Shown here: positions 8,859 through 17,403 of the stretch, one piece after another
How the letters are laid out: each line of letters starts with the position of its first letter
How positions within the stretch are numbered: the stretch's first letter is position 1
DNA from: JBBRHQ01 sp963840235
GTDB lineage: Bacteria > Actinomycetota > Thermoleophilia > Solirubrobacterales > 70-9
DNA: 64,000 bases
Assembly (NCBI GenBank): GCA_963840235.1
Contig: CAWIYC010000001.1
Location: 310,001-374,000, forward strand
Direction: 5' to 3'
The notes under the pieces: generated by a model
Database searches by the model: none
Told to the model about the DNA's origin: nothing
The model's input: only the letters and a program-made list of their open reading frames with translations
Program-made: the position numbers and the translations under genes

Positions 8859-8930
8859 TGGGCACGGCTGGTTTCGAACCAGCGACCTCTCGCGTGTGAA
8901 GCGAGCGCTCTCCCACTGAGCTACGCGCCC
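8859..8930 (-). tRNA. tRNA-Val (anticodon CAC)
   Basis: On the minus strand the 72 nt fold as a complete cloverleaf. The acceptor stem is GGGCGCG/CGTGCCC with one G-T pair. The D stem is GCTC/GAGC and the anticodon stem CTCGC/GCGAG with loop TTCACAC. The T stem is GCTGG/CCAGC with loop TTCGAAA. The discriminator base is A and the 3' CCA is not encoded. The loop places CAC at positions 34-36, so it reads GUG valine codons. It is transcribed away from the SRP RNA gene. Confidence 0.97.
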
Positions 8931-8983
8931 GGGAGGGGGATGATAGGACGCCCGTGCCGGGATGGTCGGCGCCGCGCCCCGTT

Positions 8984-9032
8984 GGCGAGACTTCACGAAG
9001 TCACCAATATGGTGGCTTCGATACCTCTCGCC
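8984..9032 (+). repeat. structured intergenic repeat, copy 1
   Basis: A two-tier inverted repeat. The outer stem GGCGAGA/TCTCGCC (7 bp) encloses a symmetrical 5+5 nt internal loop, then a 10-bp inner stem CGAAGTCACC/GGTGGCTTCG (one T-G pair) and the loop AATAT. A second copy with the same stem, internal-loop and terminal-loop lengths lies at 52295-52339 on the other strand. The unpaired segment ACTTCA is shared between copies, so they appear homologous and not just two unrelated hairpins. It lies between the divergent tRNA-Val and SRP RNA genes. Confidence 0.7.
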
Positions 9033-9090
9033 GGGGCCGGTTGCCGAAGGGAGCGTCCCGGTTCGGCGAAGCCGCGCTAGCATCACGGAT

Positions 9091-9362
9091 GGACCGTGCT
9101 AGGCGGGGAATCAGCGGTGCCCTGTAACCCGCAATCCGCTCTAGCGGGGCCGACTACCGTTCTGAGGTGCTGGCCTTCGGGGTCAGTGCGCCGAAGGCGG
9201 CGTTGACGGCCAGGTCCTGCGCGACGTAGGCACGTGAATCAGGTCAGGTCCGGAAGGAAGCAGCCTTAAGCGGGAGCCGCGGGTGCCGCAGGCAAGCCTG
9301 GCCCGAGCCAAGCTCGGCGGCCACGCCCGGGGACTCAGTTTCGAGGGACGGGTGCACGGTCC
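9091..9362 (+). ncRNA. ffs: signal recognition particle RNA, long bacterial form
   Basis: The conserved S-domain segment GTCAGGTCCGGAAGGAAGCA occurs at about 9243-9262, followed by the AAGCGGG partner. The 5' part (GTGCTAGGCGGGGAATCAGC, then CCCTGTAACCCGC) is the typical start of high-GC long SRP RNAs with an Alu domain. The ends pair perfectly: GGACCGTGC at 9091-9099 with GCACGGTCC at 9354-9362, setting the length at about 272 nt. A short T-run follows the 3' end. It binds Ffh and targets nascent membrane proteins. In many bacteria it lies near dnaX; here two minus-strand genes lie between them. Confidence 0.95.
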
Positions 9363-9396
9363 GTTTTCGCTCCCGCGACCGGCCAAGCCTGGCCGC

Positions 9397-11196
9397 TCAG
9401 GGGGCGGAGAGCCCGGGATCGAGGATCAGCAGCTCGTCGCCCGGCCCGAGCCTCGCCTCCTCGCGGGGCGCGATCGTCACCGTTCCGTCCTCCGCCTGGA
9501 CAGCGATCGGAACCACCCCGCGGGAGAGGCCGGACGAGTAGATCTCTCCGAATGTCGCCCCGCCAGCTGCCCCGAGCGGTTCGGTCTCGATCCTCACCTC
9601 GCCCCCGAAGAGGCCCTCGAGTGCGGTCGCCGCTTTGGTATCGAGGATGCTGAAGGCGATCGCGGTGGAGACAACGTCGAGGGTCGATACCGTGCTCAGG
9701 CGCCGGTCCTGCGGCAACCTCCGCACCGAGTCGGGCAGGAACATCTCGGCCACGATCGGGGTCTCGGCGCCCGCCAGACGCAGCACGTGAAGGGTCGAAA
9801 GGGTCGTCTCGGCGTCCGAGGCGCGCAGGTCATAGCTCTTCGGGCTAGGGGTGACGACGATCACGTCGGCATCGGCGGAGCCGAGCCCCCGCTCGAGCTC
9901 GCCCGGGTCGGTCGGCTGGGTCTCGGCGAAGTCGATCGATACGCCCTCGTACTCGCGGCTCGAGAGAAAAGTGTCGTAGGCCGAGCGCGTCGCCAGGACC
10001 GTGAACTCGACCCGCTCGTGCCCGGCGGCGCTGAACTCCTCCATCAGGGTCGGCGCGTTGATCCCGCAGCCGACCATCGCGATCCTCAAAGGTCCGTTCC
10101 GCCCCCACCGGGAGGGCCGTGCGAGGAGGTGGCCTGCCGTCCTGCCCCGGCCGACGCCAATGACGATGATGCGATCCCCCTCGCCCACGGTCTCCTCCGG
10201 GGCCGGCGCGAAGTGGGCCTCCGCCTCGCCCGCCCTGATCAGCCCGATCGGGATCCCATCCTCGGTTCGCCGCGAGAGCTCACCGAAGGGAAGGCCCGCG
10301 AACACTCCCGAGGGGACCGCCCGCACCGCCGACCTGTCACCCAGCCCCGGCAGCACCGGCGCCAGTTCCGGTCGAAGGATCGCCAGCCGCAGAACGGCGG
10401 CGACGACGCGGTCTCCGACGACCGCGTCCCACTCGTGGGGGAGCATCTCCCAGGCGGCGTCGACGTTGCGCCCGCGGCGGAACAGCAGGCTGACGCCAGG
10501 GTCGCGCCCGGGGGCCCGTTCCTGCAGGTACGCGCGCAGCGCCATGCCGCTCTGGAGAACCTCGACGTCGGCGCTGTCGGCCGGAGTCGGACCGCTGGTG
10601 GTGGGAAAGACGATGACGTCGCGCGCCGTCTCGACCGAGGCGAGCTCGAAGCCCGACGGCGCCGCGGTGTCGCCGATCACCATCTCCACCCGCATTGATC
10701 CCGCCTGCGCGCGCAGCTCCGCCAGCAGCTCCTCGCGCGACTCGCGGGCGCTCTCGGGGGCGAGCAGGACGATCTTCTCCGGCAGCGTCTCGGGCCGCCC
10801 CACCCGCACCAGGGTCGCGGGCGTCTCCGGCGCCAGGTCGATGCCGCCGATCGCGACCAGGTGATCGTGGGCGCGAACCGGCACCTCGTAGCGCCCGAGG
10901 CGCTCGATCGAACGCCCGACGGTCTCGGCGATGACCGTGAACAGGAGCCCGACCAGGAGCACCAACCCGGTGATCACCTGGAAGATGCCGATCACCCGCT
11001 GCGGTGCGCCCTCGTCCTCCCCCAGGCTGGAGGGGTCGAGCACGTGCTTGGTCGCCGACCACAGCGAGTCGCCAAAGGTGTCGAGCTCGTCGAAGCCGTA
11101 GTGGAGCAGCGCGGCCGAGGCGAAGACGACCACCACCACCGCGCCCACCAGAAGCGCGAGCCGCCCCCAGGGAGTTCTCAGCGCTCGCCGCAGCAT
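9397..11196 (-). CDS. CASTOR/POLLUX-type putative ion channel with RCK-like domains
   Basis: 599 residues. Two N-terminal membrane segments (about 13-32 and 68-90, ending GLLFTVIAETVG) flank a pore-like stretch. There is no TVGYG potassium filter. Two nucleotide-binding-like RCK modules follow: one begins HDHLVAIGGIDLAPETPATLV, the second GPLRIAMVGCGINAPTLMEEF. This layout is that of the CASTOR/POLLUX relatives, known in plants as nuclear-envelope ion channels. Bacterial members are poorly studied. It starts 12 bp after the glycosyltransferase stop, so the two are probably co-transcribed. Ion selectivity is not inferable. Confidence 0.78.
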   Translation of the reverse strand: MLRRALRTPWGRLALLVGAVVVVVFASAALLHYGFDELDTFGDSLWSATKHVLDPSSLGEDEGAPQRVIGIFQVITGLVLLVGLLFTVIAETVGRSIERLGRYEVPVRAHDHLVAIGGIDLAPETPATLVRVGRPETLPEKIVLLAPESARESREELLAELRAQAGSMRVEMVIGDTAAPSGFELASVETARDVIVFPTTSGPTPADSADVEVLQSGMALRAYLQERAPGRDPGVSLLFRRGRNVDAAWEMLPHEWDAVVGDRVVAAVLRLAILRPELAPVLPGLGDRSAVRAVPSGVFAGLPFGELSRRTEDGIPIGLIRAGEAEAHFAPAPEETVGEGDRIIVIGVGRGRTAGHLLARPSRWGRNGPLRIAMVGCGINAPTLMEEFSAAGHERVEFTVLATRSAYDTFLSSREYEGVSIDFAETQPTDPGELERGLGSADADVIVVTPSPKSYDLRASDAETTLSTLHVLRLAGAETPIVAEMFLPDSVRRLPQDRRLSTVSTLDVVSTAIAFSILDTKAATALEGLFGGEVRIETEPLGAAGGATFGEIYSSGLSRGVVPIAVQAEDGTVTIAPREEARLGPGDELLILDPGLSAP

Positions 11197-11208
11197 CGCC
11201 GGCTCAGG

Positions 11209-12669
11209 CTATCCGCAGCGGCGGTAGAGCTTCCACGACCGGTTGTGGGCCACCGGCGCGAATCGCGGCGGCACGGTCGAGGCGAACCGGCCCGGGTCAT
11301 TGGGGTCGAGGATGAAGTTGTGGATGACGAAGGGGCCGGCGGGGGCGAGGAAGTAGCCCCGCCGCGGCTGTCGCTGCTCGCTCGAGCTGACGATCTCCGA
11401 GGGCCGCAGGTCGAGGTCGAAGGCGAGGCGGGGCACCGCCCGGTGGTTCGGCACCGAAACCGGCAGGCAGAGCGGCTCGAAGGCATCGGAGGTGGCGAGG
11501 TCGCCGAGGTCGCGCTCGATCCGCCCCTGGTTGGCGAGGTCGGTGTGGACGGTTCGCAGCAGGTCGTACTGGTTCGGGGCCCAGACGAGGAACATCAGTG
11601 CCACCAGGGCGGCGAAAGCCTGCCAGGCCCGCCGCCAGCGGTGCCCGGGCTCCAGCAGGCGCCACCCCAGCAGCGCGGCCGCGGCGAAGACGGCCAGGAC
11701 TGCCGCGGCCAGCATCGTGTAGCGGGGGATGATCGCCAGGCCCGCGCTGGCCAGCAGGGCGAAGGCGCCGAGGGCGAGGACGACGGCGGCGACCCCGAGC
11801 TCGACCCGGCGCCGCAGCAGCACCAGGCAGAGGACGATTCCGCCGGCGGCGCCGACCATCCCCGGCCACTGCAGCACCTCTCCCAGCCGGCGCGGCCCGT
11901 AGAGGATGAGGTTGAGCGCCCCGGTCTGGCGATCGAGGGTCTCGACCGTGTCGCGGGTGCCGGTGAAGGAGTAGGTGAGGCTGCCGGCGGTGATCAGGTC
12001 GAACAGGCCCCAGGCCACCGGGGCGGAGGCGGCGAGCGCCGCCAGCCAGGCGAGCTCGGAGCCGGTGCGCTCGCTCCTGAGGCGCAGGCGCCAGCGCGGC
12101 GAGCGCTCGGCGGCGAGCGTGAGCCAGGCGAGGTAGGCGGCCGAGAAGAGCCAGGCCTCGGGGCGCAGCAGCCCGGCCGCCGCCAGCAGGGCCAGCACCG
12201 GCCACCCGGCGCGGGTCCGCCTGCTCTCGATCGCCAGCGCCCCCAGGCAGAGGGCGATGTAGGGGAGGTCGACGTAGGCGCGGATGCCGTTGGAGAGGAA
12301 GGGCGCCCGGGTGAGGACGATCAGCGCCGCGACCACGCCGATCGCGCGGTCGAGCCAGAGCGAGCCGAGACGGTAGACGAGGTAGCCGATCAGCCCCAGC
12401 GAGGCGTAGGCGATCGCCATCGTCACCGTGATCGCCCCCTGCCCCAGCGGGGTGGTGAGGAGGCCGAGCAGGTCGGCGAGGGGATGCGGGGTGGGCGGCA
12501 GCGCGGCGCCGTAGTCGAGACTCGTCCCGTGGGCCAGCTCGCGCCCCCAGACGAGGGCGTAGATGGTGTCGTAGTTGGGGAAGCCGAGCGGGAAGACCAG
12601 CAGCAGCGCCGCCGAGACGGCCCCGATCCAGGCCGCTGGCCGGAGCAGGTTGCGGGCGGCCGGGGGCAT
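11209..12669 (-). CDS. polytopic membrane GT-C-like glycosyltransferase
   Basis: 486 residues with about 10-12 hydrophobic segments and a soluble C-terminal part of about 110 residues. An acidic residue in the first extracytoplasmic loop (GFPNYDTIYALVWGREL) is where GT-C enzymes of the GT39/ArnT type keep the catalytic aspartate. GT-C enzymes use polyprenyl-phosphate sugars outside the membrane. The assignment rests on topology and this loop, so it remains tentative. It is divergent from dnaX (start-to-start gap 90 bp) and probably co-transcribed with the downstream channel gene. Confidence 0.65.
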   Translation of the reverse strand: MPPAARNLLRPAAWIGAVSAALLLVFPLGFPNYDTIYALVWGRELAHGTSLDYGAALPPTPHPLADLLGLLTTPLGQGAITVTMAIAYASLGLIGYLVYRLGSLWLDRAIGVVAALIVLTRAPFLSNGIRAYVDLPYIALCLGALAIESRRTRAGWPVLALLAAAGLLRPEAWLFSAAYLAWLTLAAERSPRWRLRLRSERTGSELAWLAALAASAPVAWGLFDLITAGSLTYSFTGTRDTVETLDRQTGALNLILYGPRRLGEVLQWPGMVGAAGGIVLCLVLLRRRVELGVAAVVLALGAFALLASAGLAIIPRYTMLAAAVLAVFAAAALLGWRLLEPGHRWRRAWQAFAALVALMFLVWAPNQYDLLRTVHTDLANQGRIERDLGDLATSDAFEPLCLPVSVPNHRAVPRLAFDLDLRPSEIVSSSEQRQPRRGYFLAPAGPFVIHNFILDPNDPGRFASTVPPRFAPVAHNRSWKLYRRCG

Positions 12670-12759
12670 CGCCGCAAACTACAGAGAGGCGCCCCCGGCG
12701 GCCCGCGCGCCCGCCCGGGCGCCGTCCGGGCCGCAGATACACTGGCTCCCCACCTGCCG

Positions 12760-14457
12760 ATGAGCGAATCCACCTCCCTCTACCGCCGTCACCGCCCCGG
12801 ATCCTTCGAAGAGGTGGTCGGCCAGCAGCACGTCGTCCGCACCCTGCGCAACGCGGTCACCCGGGACAAGGTCCACCACGCCTACCTCTTCGTCGGCTCG
12901 CGCGGGACCGGCAAGACCTCGATGGCGAAGATCCTCGCCCGCTCGCTCAACTGCGAGCGCGGCGGCCCGACCCCGACCCCCTGCGGCGAGTGCGACTCCT
13001 GCCTGGCGATCGCCGCCGGGCACTCGATGGACGTGATCGAGATGGACGCCGCCTCCAACCGTTCCGTCGACGACGTCCGCGACCTGCGGGAGCGGGTCGC
13101 CTACGCGGCCGCCCCCGGCCGCTGGAAGGTCTACATCCTCGACGAGGCCCACATGCTGACCAAGGAGGCCTGGAATGCCTTCCTGAAGACGCTGGAGGAG
13201 CCCCCGCCCAACACCGTCTTCGTCCTCGCAACCACCGAGGCCCACAAGGTGATGCCGACGATCGCCGACCGCTGCCAGCGCTTCGACTTCCAGCGACCCT
13301 CCCTCGATCAGATCGCCGAGGTCGTGCGCCGGGTCTCGGCCAGTGAGGGGATCGAGATAGACGACGGCGCCGTGGCGATGATCGCCCGCTCTGCCTCGGG
13401 CAGCTTCCGCGACGCGCTCGGGACCCTCGACCAGCTGGTCTCCTTCGGCGGCGAGAAGACGGTCAGCCTCGACGCGGTGCTGGAGATGCTCGGGGCAGCC
13501 GACGCTGACCTCCTCTTCGACGCGGTGGACGCAGTCGCAGCCGAGGATCCGAAGGCCGTGCTGGAGGCGGTGGCGCGGGTGTCGGCGTCCGGGCGCGACC
13601 CGGTCCAGTTCGCCCGCGACCTCCTCGCCCACCTGCGCCAGCTGCTCGTGGTGCAGACGATCGGCGAGGTTCCCGAGTCGTTCGTGATCACCGCCGCCGA
13701 CTCCGAGCGGCTGCGGGCGCAGGCAGCGGCGGTGGGGGCGGCGACCATGGTGCGGACGATCGACGAGCTGGCGGAGGCGCTGGCCGCCGTCCGCGAGGGC
13801 GACGAGGCCCGGCTGGCGGTCGAGGTCTCGCTGCTGAAGGCGGCGAGGCCCGAGCTCGACGCCGGCGCCGAGGGCCTGGCGCGCCGGGTCGAGGCGCTGG
13901 AGCGGCGGGGTGGGGGCACGGCGGTCCCGGCGCTCGGAGAGCCGCCACCCGAGAGAGCGTCCCCTGACACTGCGGAGGCCCCCGGCGGGAAGGCGGGGGA
14001 GGGGGAGCTAGCGGACCCCGGCGCTGACGCCGCCGACCCGGCTGCCCCGTCCTCGGCAGGTGAGACCGCAACCTCGACTTCCGCCGCCGGCTCCGATCTC
14101 GACCTCGACAAGCTCAACCGCCTCTGGCCGGCCGTGCTCGACCAGGTGAGGCAGTCCGGCTCGGCGATGCTCTCGGCCCTGTTCGAGGGCACGCGACCGG
14201 TTGCCCTAGACAACGAGGAGTCGGTGCTGCGGGTCGGCTTCCCCGCGACCGCGACCTTCAACAAGCGCAAGGCCGAGGCGGTCGAGCAGCGCGAGCGCTT
14301 CGCCGAGGCCCTGCGCTCGATCGTCGGCAGGCACCTGCGGCCGGTCTACGTCCTGCTCGACGGCGAGGCCCCAGCGGCCACCGATGAGGAGTCGCTCGAC
14401 GAGGACGAGTTGCTGGAGAGGCTGAAGAGCGAGTTCGACGCGGAGGAAGTGAGCTGA
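12760..14457 (+). CDS. dnaX: DNA polymerase III subunit gamma/tau
   Basis: 565 residues from ATG at 12760 (MSESTSLYRRHRPGSFEEVV); a far longer upstream frame is antisense to two other genes and was discarded. Walker A is GSRGTGKTS (46-54). The zinc-binding cysteines are 65, 75, 78 and 81. A DEAH-type Walker B (ILDEAHMLTKEAW) and the sensor region SGSFRDALGTLDQL follow. A low-complexity acidic/proline linker (about 390-445) leads to a tau-like C-terminus. It is the clamp-loader ATPase of the replisome. Its stop overlaps the ybaB start by one base (TGATG). No slippery A-run for programmed frameshifting was noticed. Confidence 0.97.
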   Translation: MSESTSLYRRHRPGSFEEVVGQQHVVRTLRNAVTRDKVHHAYLFVGSRGTGKTSMAKILARSLNCERGGPTPTPCGECDSCLAIAAGHSMDVIEMDAASNRSVDDVRDLRERVAYAAAPGRWKVYILDEAHMLTKEAWNAFLKTLEEPPPNTVFVLATTEAHKVMPTIADRCQRFDFQRPSLDQIAEVVRRVSASEGIEIDDGAVAMIARSASGSFRDALGTLDQLVSFGGEKTVSLDAVLEMLGAADADLLFDAVDAVAAEDPKAVLEAVARVSASGRDPVQFARDLLAHLRQLLVVQTIGEVPESFVITAADSERLRAQAAAVGAATMVRTIDELAEALAAVREGDEARLAVEVSLLKAARPELDAGAEGLARRVEALERRGGGTAVPALGEPPPERASPDTAEAPGGKAGEGELADPGADAADPAAPSSAGETATSTSAAGSDLDLDKLNRLWPAVLDQVRQSGSAMLSALFEGTRPVALDNEESVLRVGFPATATFNKRKAEAVEQRERFAEALRSIVGRHLRPVYVLLDGEAPAATDEESLDEDELLERLKSEFDAEEVS

Positions 14458-14810
14458 TGGCGAGAGGCGGCGGTCCCGGCGGCATGGACATGGGCGCCCT
14501 GCTGAAGCAGGCGCAGGAGATGCAGGCGCAGATGATGAAGGCGCAGGAGCAGCTCTCCGAAGAGATCGTCGAGGCCAGCGCCGGCGGCGGAATGGTCAAG
14601 GTGAAGATCAGCGGCGACCTCCAGCTGAAGGAGATCACGATCGACCCCGAGGCTGTCGATCCCGAGGAGGCCGAGCTGCTCTCGGAGATGGTCCAGGCCG
14701 CGGTCAATGAGGCCATCCGCGCCGCGCAGGAGCTGGCGGCCTCGAAGATGGGCGGGATCACAGGCGGTCTCGGCGGCCCGGGCGGCGCCCCCGGCCTGCC
14801 AGGCCTTTGA
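14457..14810 (+). CDS. YbaB/EbfC nucleoid-associated protein
   Basis: 117 residues. A helical first half (GALLKQAQEMQAQMMKAQEQL) is followed by the YbaB strand motif VEASAGGGMVKVKISGDLQL and IDPEAVDPEEAELLSEMVQAAVNEA. A Gly/Pro-rich tail (GGLGGPGGAPGLPG) closes it. Family members are small dimeric DNA-binding nucleoid proteins. The gene sits between dnaX and recR in the classical order and is translationally coupled to dnaX through a one-base stop/start overlap. Confidence 0.95.
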   Translation: MARGGGPGGMDMGALLKQAQEMQAQMMKAQEQLSEEIVEASAGGGMVKVKISGDLQLKEITIDPEAVDPEEAELLSEMVQAAVNEAIRAAQELAASKMGGITGGLGGPGGAPGLPGL

Positions 14811-14822
14811 GCGGGTGCCCGT

Positions 14823-15425
14823 TTGAGTGAGGGTCCGGCTCCGCTCGGGCGCCTCGTCGCCGAGCTCTCGCGACTTCCGGGGATCGGCCGGAGGACCGCG
14901 CAGCGGCTCGCATTCCACATCCTGCGCTCCGACGACGAGGAGGCGGCCGCCCTCGCCAAGGCGATCCGCGAGGTCAAGGAGAAGGTCGGCCTCTGCGAGG
15001 TCTGCTTCAACCTCGCCGAGGGCCCCCGCTGCCGGATCTGCGAGGACGCGTCCCGCGACCGCTCGATCATCTGCGTCGTCGAGGAGCCGGGCGACGTGAT
15101 CCCGATCGAGCGCACCCACGAGTACCGCGGCCTCTACCACGTCCTCGGCGGGGCGCTCTCACCGATCGACGGGGTGGACCCGCAGGACCTGCGGATCGCC
15201 GAGCTGCTGAGCCGGGTCGGGGAGTCGGGAGAGGTGCGGGAGGTCGTCCTCGCGACCAACCCGACCACCACCGGCGAGGCGACCGCGCTCCACATCGCCG
15301 AGCAGCTCCGGGGGAAGGTCGACGTCACCCGCCTCGCCAGCGGCCTGCCGGTGGGAGCCGACCTCGAGCACGCCGACGAGGTGACGCTGGGCAAGGCCCT
15401 CTCCGGCCGCCGCGCGCTCGGCTGA
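14823..15425 (+). CDS. recR: recombination mediator protein RecR
   Basis: 200 residues from a TTG at 14823, only 12 bp after ybaB. The helix-hairpin-helix (SRLPGIGRRTAQRLAFHIL) is followed by the Cys4 zinc site at residues 58, 61, 70 and 73. The Toprim domain reads IICVVEEPGDVIPIERTHEYRG, with the usual YHVLGGALSPIDGV segment. Length matches the family (about 200). RecR acts with RecO/RecF to load RecA at gaps. TTG is chosen because it gives the typical short N-terminus; no better upstream start is available. Confidence 0.96.
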   Translation: MSEGPAPLGRLVAELSRLPGIGRRTAQRLAFHILRSDDEEAAALAKAIREVKEKVGLCEVCFNLAEGPRCRICEDASRDRSIICVVEEPGDVIPIERTHEYRGLYHVLGGALSPIDGVDPQDLRIAELLSRVGESGEVREVVLATNPTTTGEATALHIAEQLRGKVDVTRLASGLPVGADLEHADEVTLGKALSGRRALG

Positions 15426-15470
15426 GCGCGCGCGGCTGTCCGACCGCTTCGCAAAGGTTGCGGTCGGGCG

Positions 15471-16424
15471 ATGAGCGAGAACGGTAATCGCAACTCGGCT
15501 GCCCTTCGGGCGCAGCTGGCGCGGGTCGACAGGCTGCGCGAGCAGGTGGCGAAGGCCTGGCTGGTCGACGTCATCCTCGCCTCGCCCCTTGCCGCGGTGG
15601 AGCGGATGCCGATGTCCTGGGCGACGAGCGATCTGCCGGAGCTGATCAGCGACGTCCTCACCGCCGCCGGCGAGGAGGGCTCGCCCCACCTCTCGCCCCA
15701 GGGCCTGGAGCGGGCGGCGCGGCTGGCGGAGCTGCAGCCGGACTCGGCCCCGACCCAGCTGACGCGGGAGATCTCCTCTCTGCAGACGGCGCTGCTGGCG
15801 ACCCTGAACCAGGAGCTGCCCTCCTCCGAGCCGCAGCTGTTCGCCGATGCCGCGCAGCGGCTCTCCTCGCTGTTCGGCCTGATCACCGGAACCGCGGCCG
15901 AGGCGCTGCTCGCCCAGAGCGAGCCCGGCCGGGACCCGGTGACCGGCCTTCAGCGGCCGACCCAGATGCACTTCCGCCTGCAGCAGCTGATCGAGACCCA
16001 CCGCCGCTACGGCCACCCCTTCGCGATGGTCCTGCTCGACATCGAGGGGCCGGGGGCGCGGGGAGAGCCCGACGATCCCGGGATGGAGTCGGTGCTGGCG
16101 ATCGTCACCGCCGCCCTGCGGGAGAGCGTTCGCCTGGTCGATGAGGCCTACCGCCTCGAGCACGACGAGCTCTGCGTCCTCGCCCCTGATCAGACCGCTG
16201 CCGACGGGATCAAGATGGGGGAACGGCTGGCCCAGATGCTGGGGGATCTGGAGTCGGCCGGGGGGATGCGGATCACGGTCTCGGCTGGGGTCGTCTCCTG
16301 CCCCGAGCACGGCAGCGAGGCCGAGCAGCTGCTGCGCCAGGCGGACACCGGCATGTGGAGGGCACGGGCCACCGGCAAGCCCGCGGCCACCGGTGGCGTG
16401 CAAGATCGCTCACAGTTTCCGTAA
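15471..16424 (+). CDS. degenerate GGDEF-domain protein
   Basis: 317 residues. The N-terminal about 155 residues are helical with no recognised sensor. The C-terminal part matches a diguanylate cyclase fold: DPVTGLQRPTQMHFRLQQL, FAMVLLDIEG, a central helix, and ITVSAGVVSCPEHGSEAEQLLRQADTGMWRARATGK. The catalytic GGDEF loop is replaced by RLEHDELCV, so cyclase activity is unlikely, although a GTP- or c-di-GMP-binding role is possible. No EAL domain and no membrane segment. Located 45 bp after recR on the same strand and 98 bp before the MerR-like gene. Confidence 0.8.
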   Translation: MSENGNRNSAALRAQLARVDRLREQVAKAWLVDVILASPLAAVERMPMSWATSDLPELISDVLTAAGEEGSPHLSPQGLERAARLAELQPDSAPTQLTREISSLQTALLATLNQELPSSEPQLFADAAQRLSSLFGLITGTAAEALLAQSEPGRDPVTGLQRPTQMHFRLQQLIETHRRYGHPFAMVLLDIEGPGARGEPDDPGMESVLAIVTAALRESVRLVDEAYRLEHDELCVLAPDQTAADGIKMGERLAQMLGDLESAGGMRITVSAGVVSCPEHGSEAEQLLRQADTGMWRARATGKPAATGGVQDRSQFP

Positions 16425-16522
16425 AAGCTGCCGATAACCAAGGTAAACCCGGGCCCCCGGTGGGACAATCGCCACCGGCGGAGAAGGAATCTGCCCGGAA
16501 TACCGCGAGAGTTGATCCGAAC

Positions 16523-17371
16523 ATGACCCCTGGAATCCGCACGAACGCAGCCGCCGAGGTGCTCGGCGTCAGCCCCAACACCCTGCGCAGCTGGGAACGG
16601 CGCTACGGCTACCCGCAGCCCAGGCGCTCCCCCGGAAACCACCGCCAGTACGAGCTGCTGGAGCTGCAGACGCTTCGCGACGCCCTCGCCGAGACCGGCA
16701 ACATCTCCTCGGCCATCGAGCTCGCCCTCCAGCGCCAGGAGGCGCCGGCGACGACGGCCGACCTCGCCGGCGCGCTCGAGGCCTTCGACGAGGCCGCCGC
16801 CGACAGGGCGATGGAGGAGAGCCTGGCGGTGCGCCCGCTCGAGCGCACCGTGGAGGAGCTGCTGCTGCCGACGCTCGACACGCTCGCCGCCGACGCGGAG
16901 CGCGCCGCCGAGCTCGAGTTCGCCAGCCGCTGGGCGACGGGTTGGCTGCTGGGCGCCCGCCGCCTCGCCTCGGCGGCCTCGCGCCCGGCGGGGATCCTGC
17001 TGCTCGATTCGAGCCCCGGTCAGGGTGCCGAGGCCGTCCACACCCAGGCCCTCGACCTCGCCCTGCGGCGGGCCGGCTTCCGCGTCCTGATGCTCTCCAG
17101 TGAGCTTGCCGACGAGCGCCTCGAGCGGGCCGTGGAGGCCCTGGAGCCGACGGCGATACTCCTCTGCGGCCCCGGGTCGAGCCCGGCGGGCGCGGTCAGG
17201 GTGCTGCGCCGGATCCGCGAGCTAGGCGTCGACGCCCCGCTCTACGGCTTCCGCGCCGGCCCGCTCGGCGAGGGCGCCGACGGCGTCGCCTCCGCAGGCG
17301 ACAGTCCCAGCGAGGTCACCGGCATGCTCAACTCCGACCTGCGTCGCCGCGCCGCCAGAGCCTTCGCCTAA
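16523..17371 (+). CDS. MerR-family regulator with cobalamin-binding-like domain
   Basis: 282 residues from ATG at 16523; the longer frame would overlap the previous gene. The N-terminal MerR helix-turn-helix is clear (TNAAAEVLGVSPNTLRSWER, then the wing RRSPGNHRQYELLELQTL). The rest follows the LitR/CarH layout of a helical bundle and a Rossmann-like half (PAGILLLDSSPGQGAEAVHT, then RRAGFRVLMLSSELADERL). The classical DxHxxG cobalamin motif is not seen, so light or B12 sensing is doubtful. A related non-B12 ligand is equally possible. No MerR-type target operator was identified. Confidence 0.82.
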   Translation: MTPGIRTNAAAEVLGVSPNTLRSWERRYGYPQPRRSPGNHRQYELLELQTLRDALAETGNISSAIELALQRQEAPATTADLAGALEAFDEAAADRAMEESLAVRPLERTVEELLLPTLDTLAADAERAAELEFASRWATGWLLGARRLASAASRPAGILLLDSSPGQGAEAVHTQALDLALRRAGFRVLMLSSELADERLERAVEALEPTAILLCGPGSSPAGAVRVLRRIRELGVDAPLYGFRAGPLGEGADGVASAGDSPSEVTGMLNSDLRRRAARAFA

Positions 17372-17403
17372 CCCCCACGGCCGAACTGCGGTGGGTGGTT
17401 CAG

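Noticed and set aside
10861..12759. A long plus-strand open frame running into dnaX (total over 1000 codons)
   Set aside because: It is antisense to the channel and glycosyltransferase genes, is Gly/Arg/Glu-rich low complexity, and dnaX has a normal start at 12760. High GC produces such frames by chance.
12760..14457. Programmed frameshifting in dnaX to give gamma
   Set aside because: No A-rich slippery run with a following stem was recognised in this GC-rich gene.
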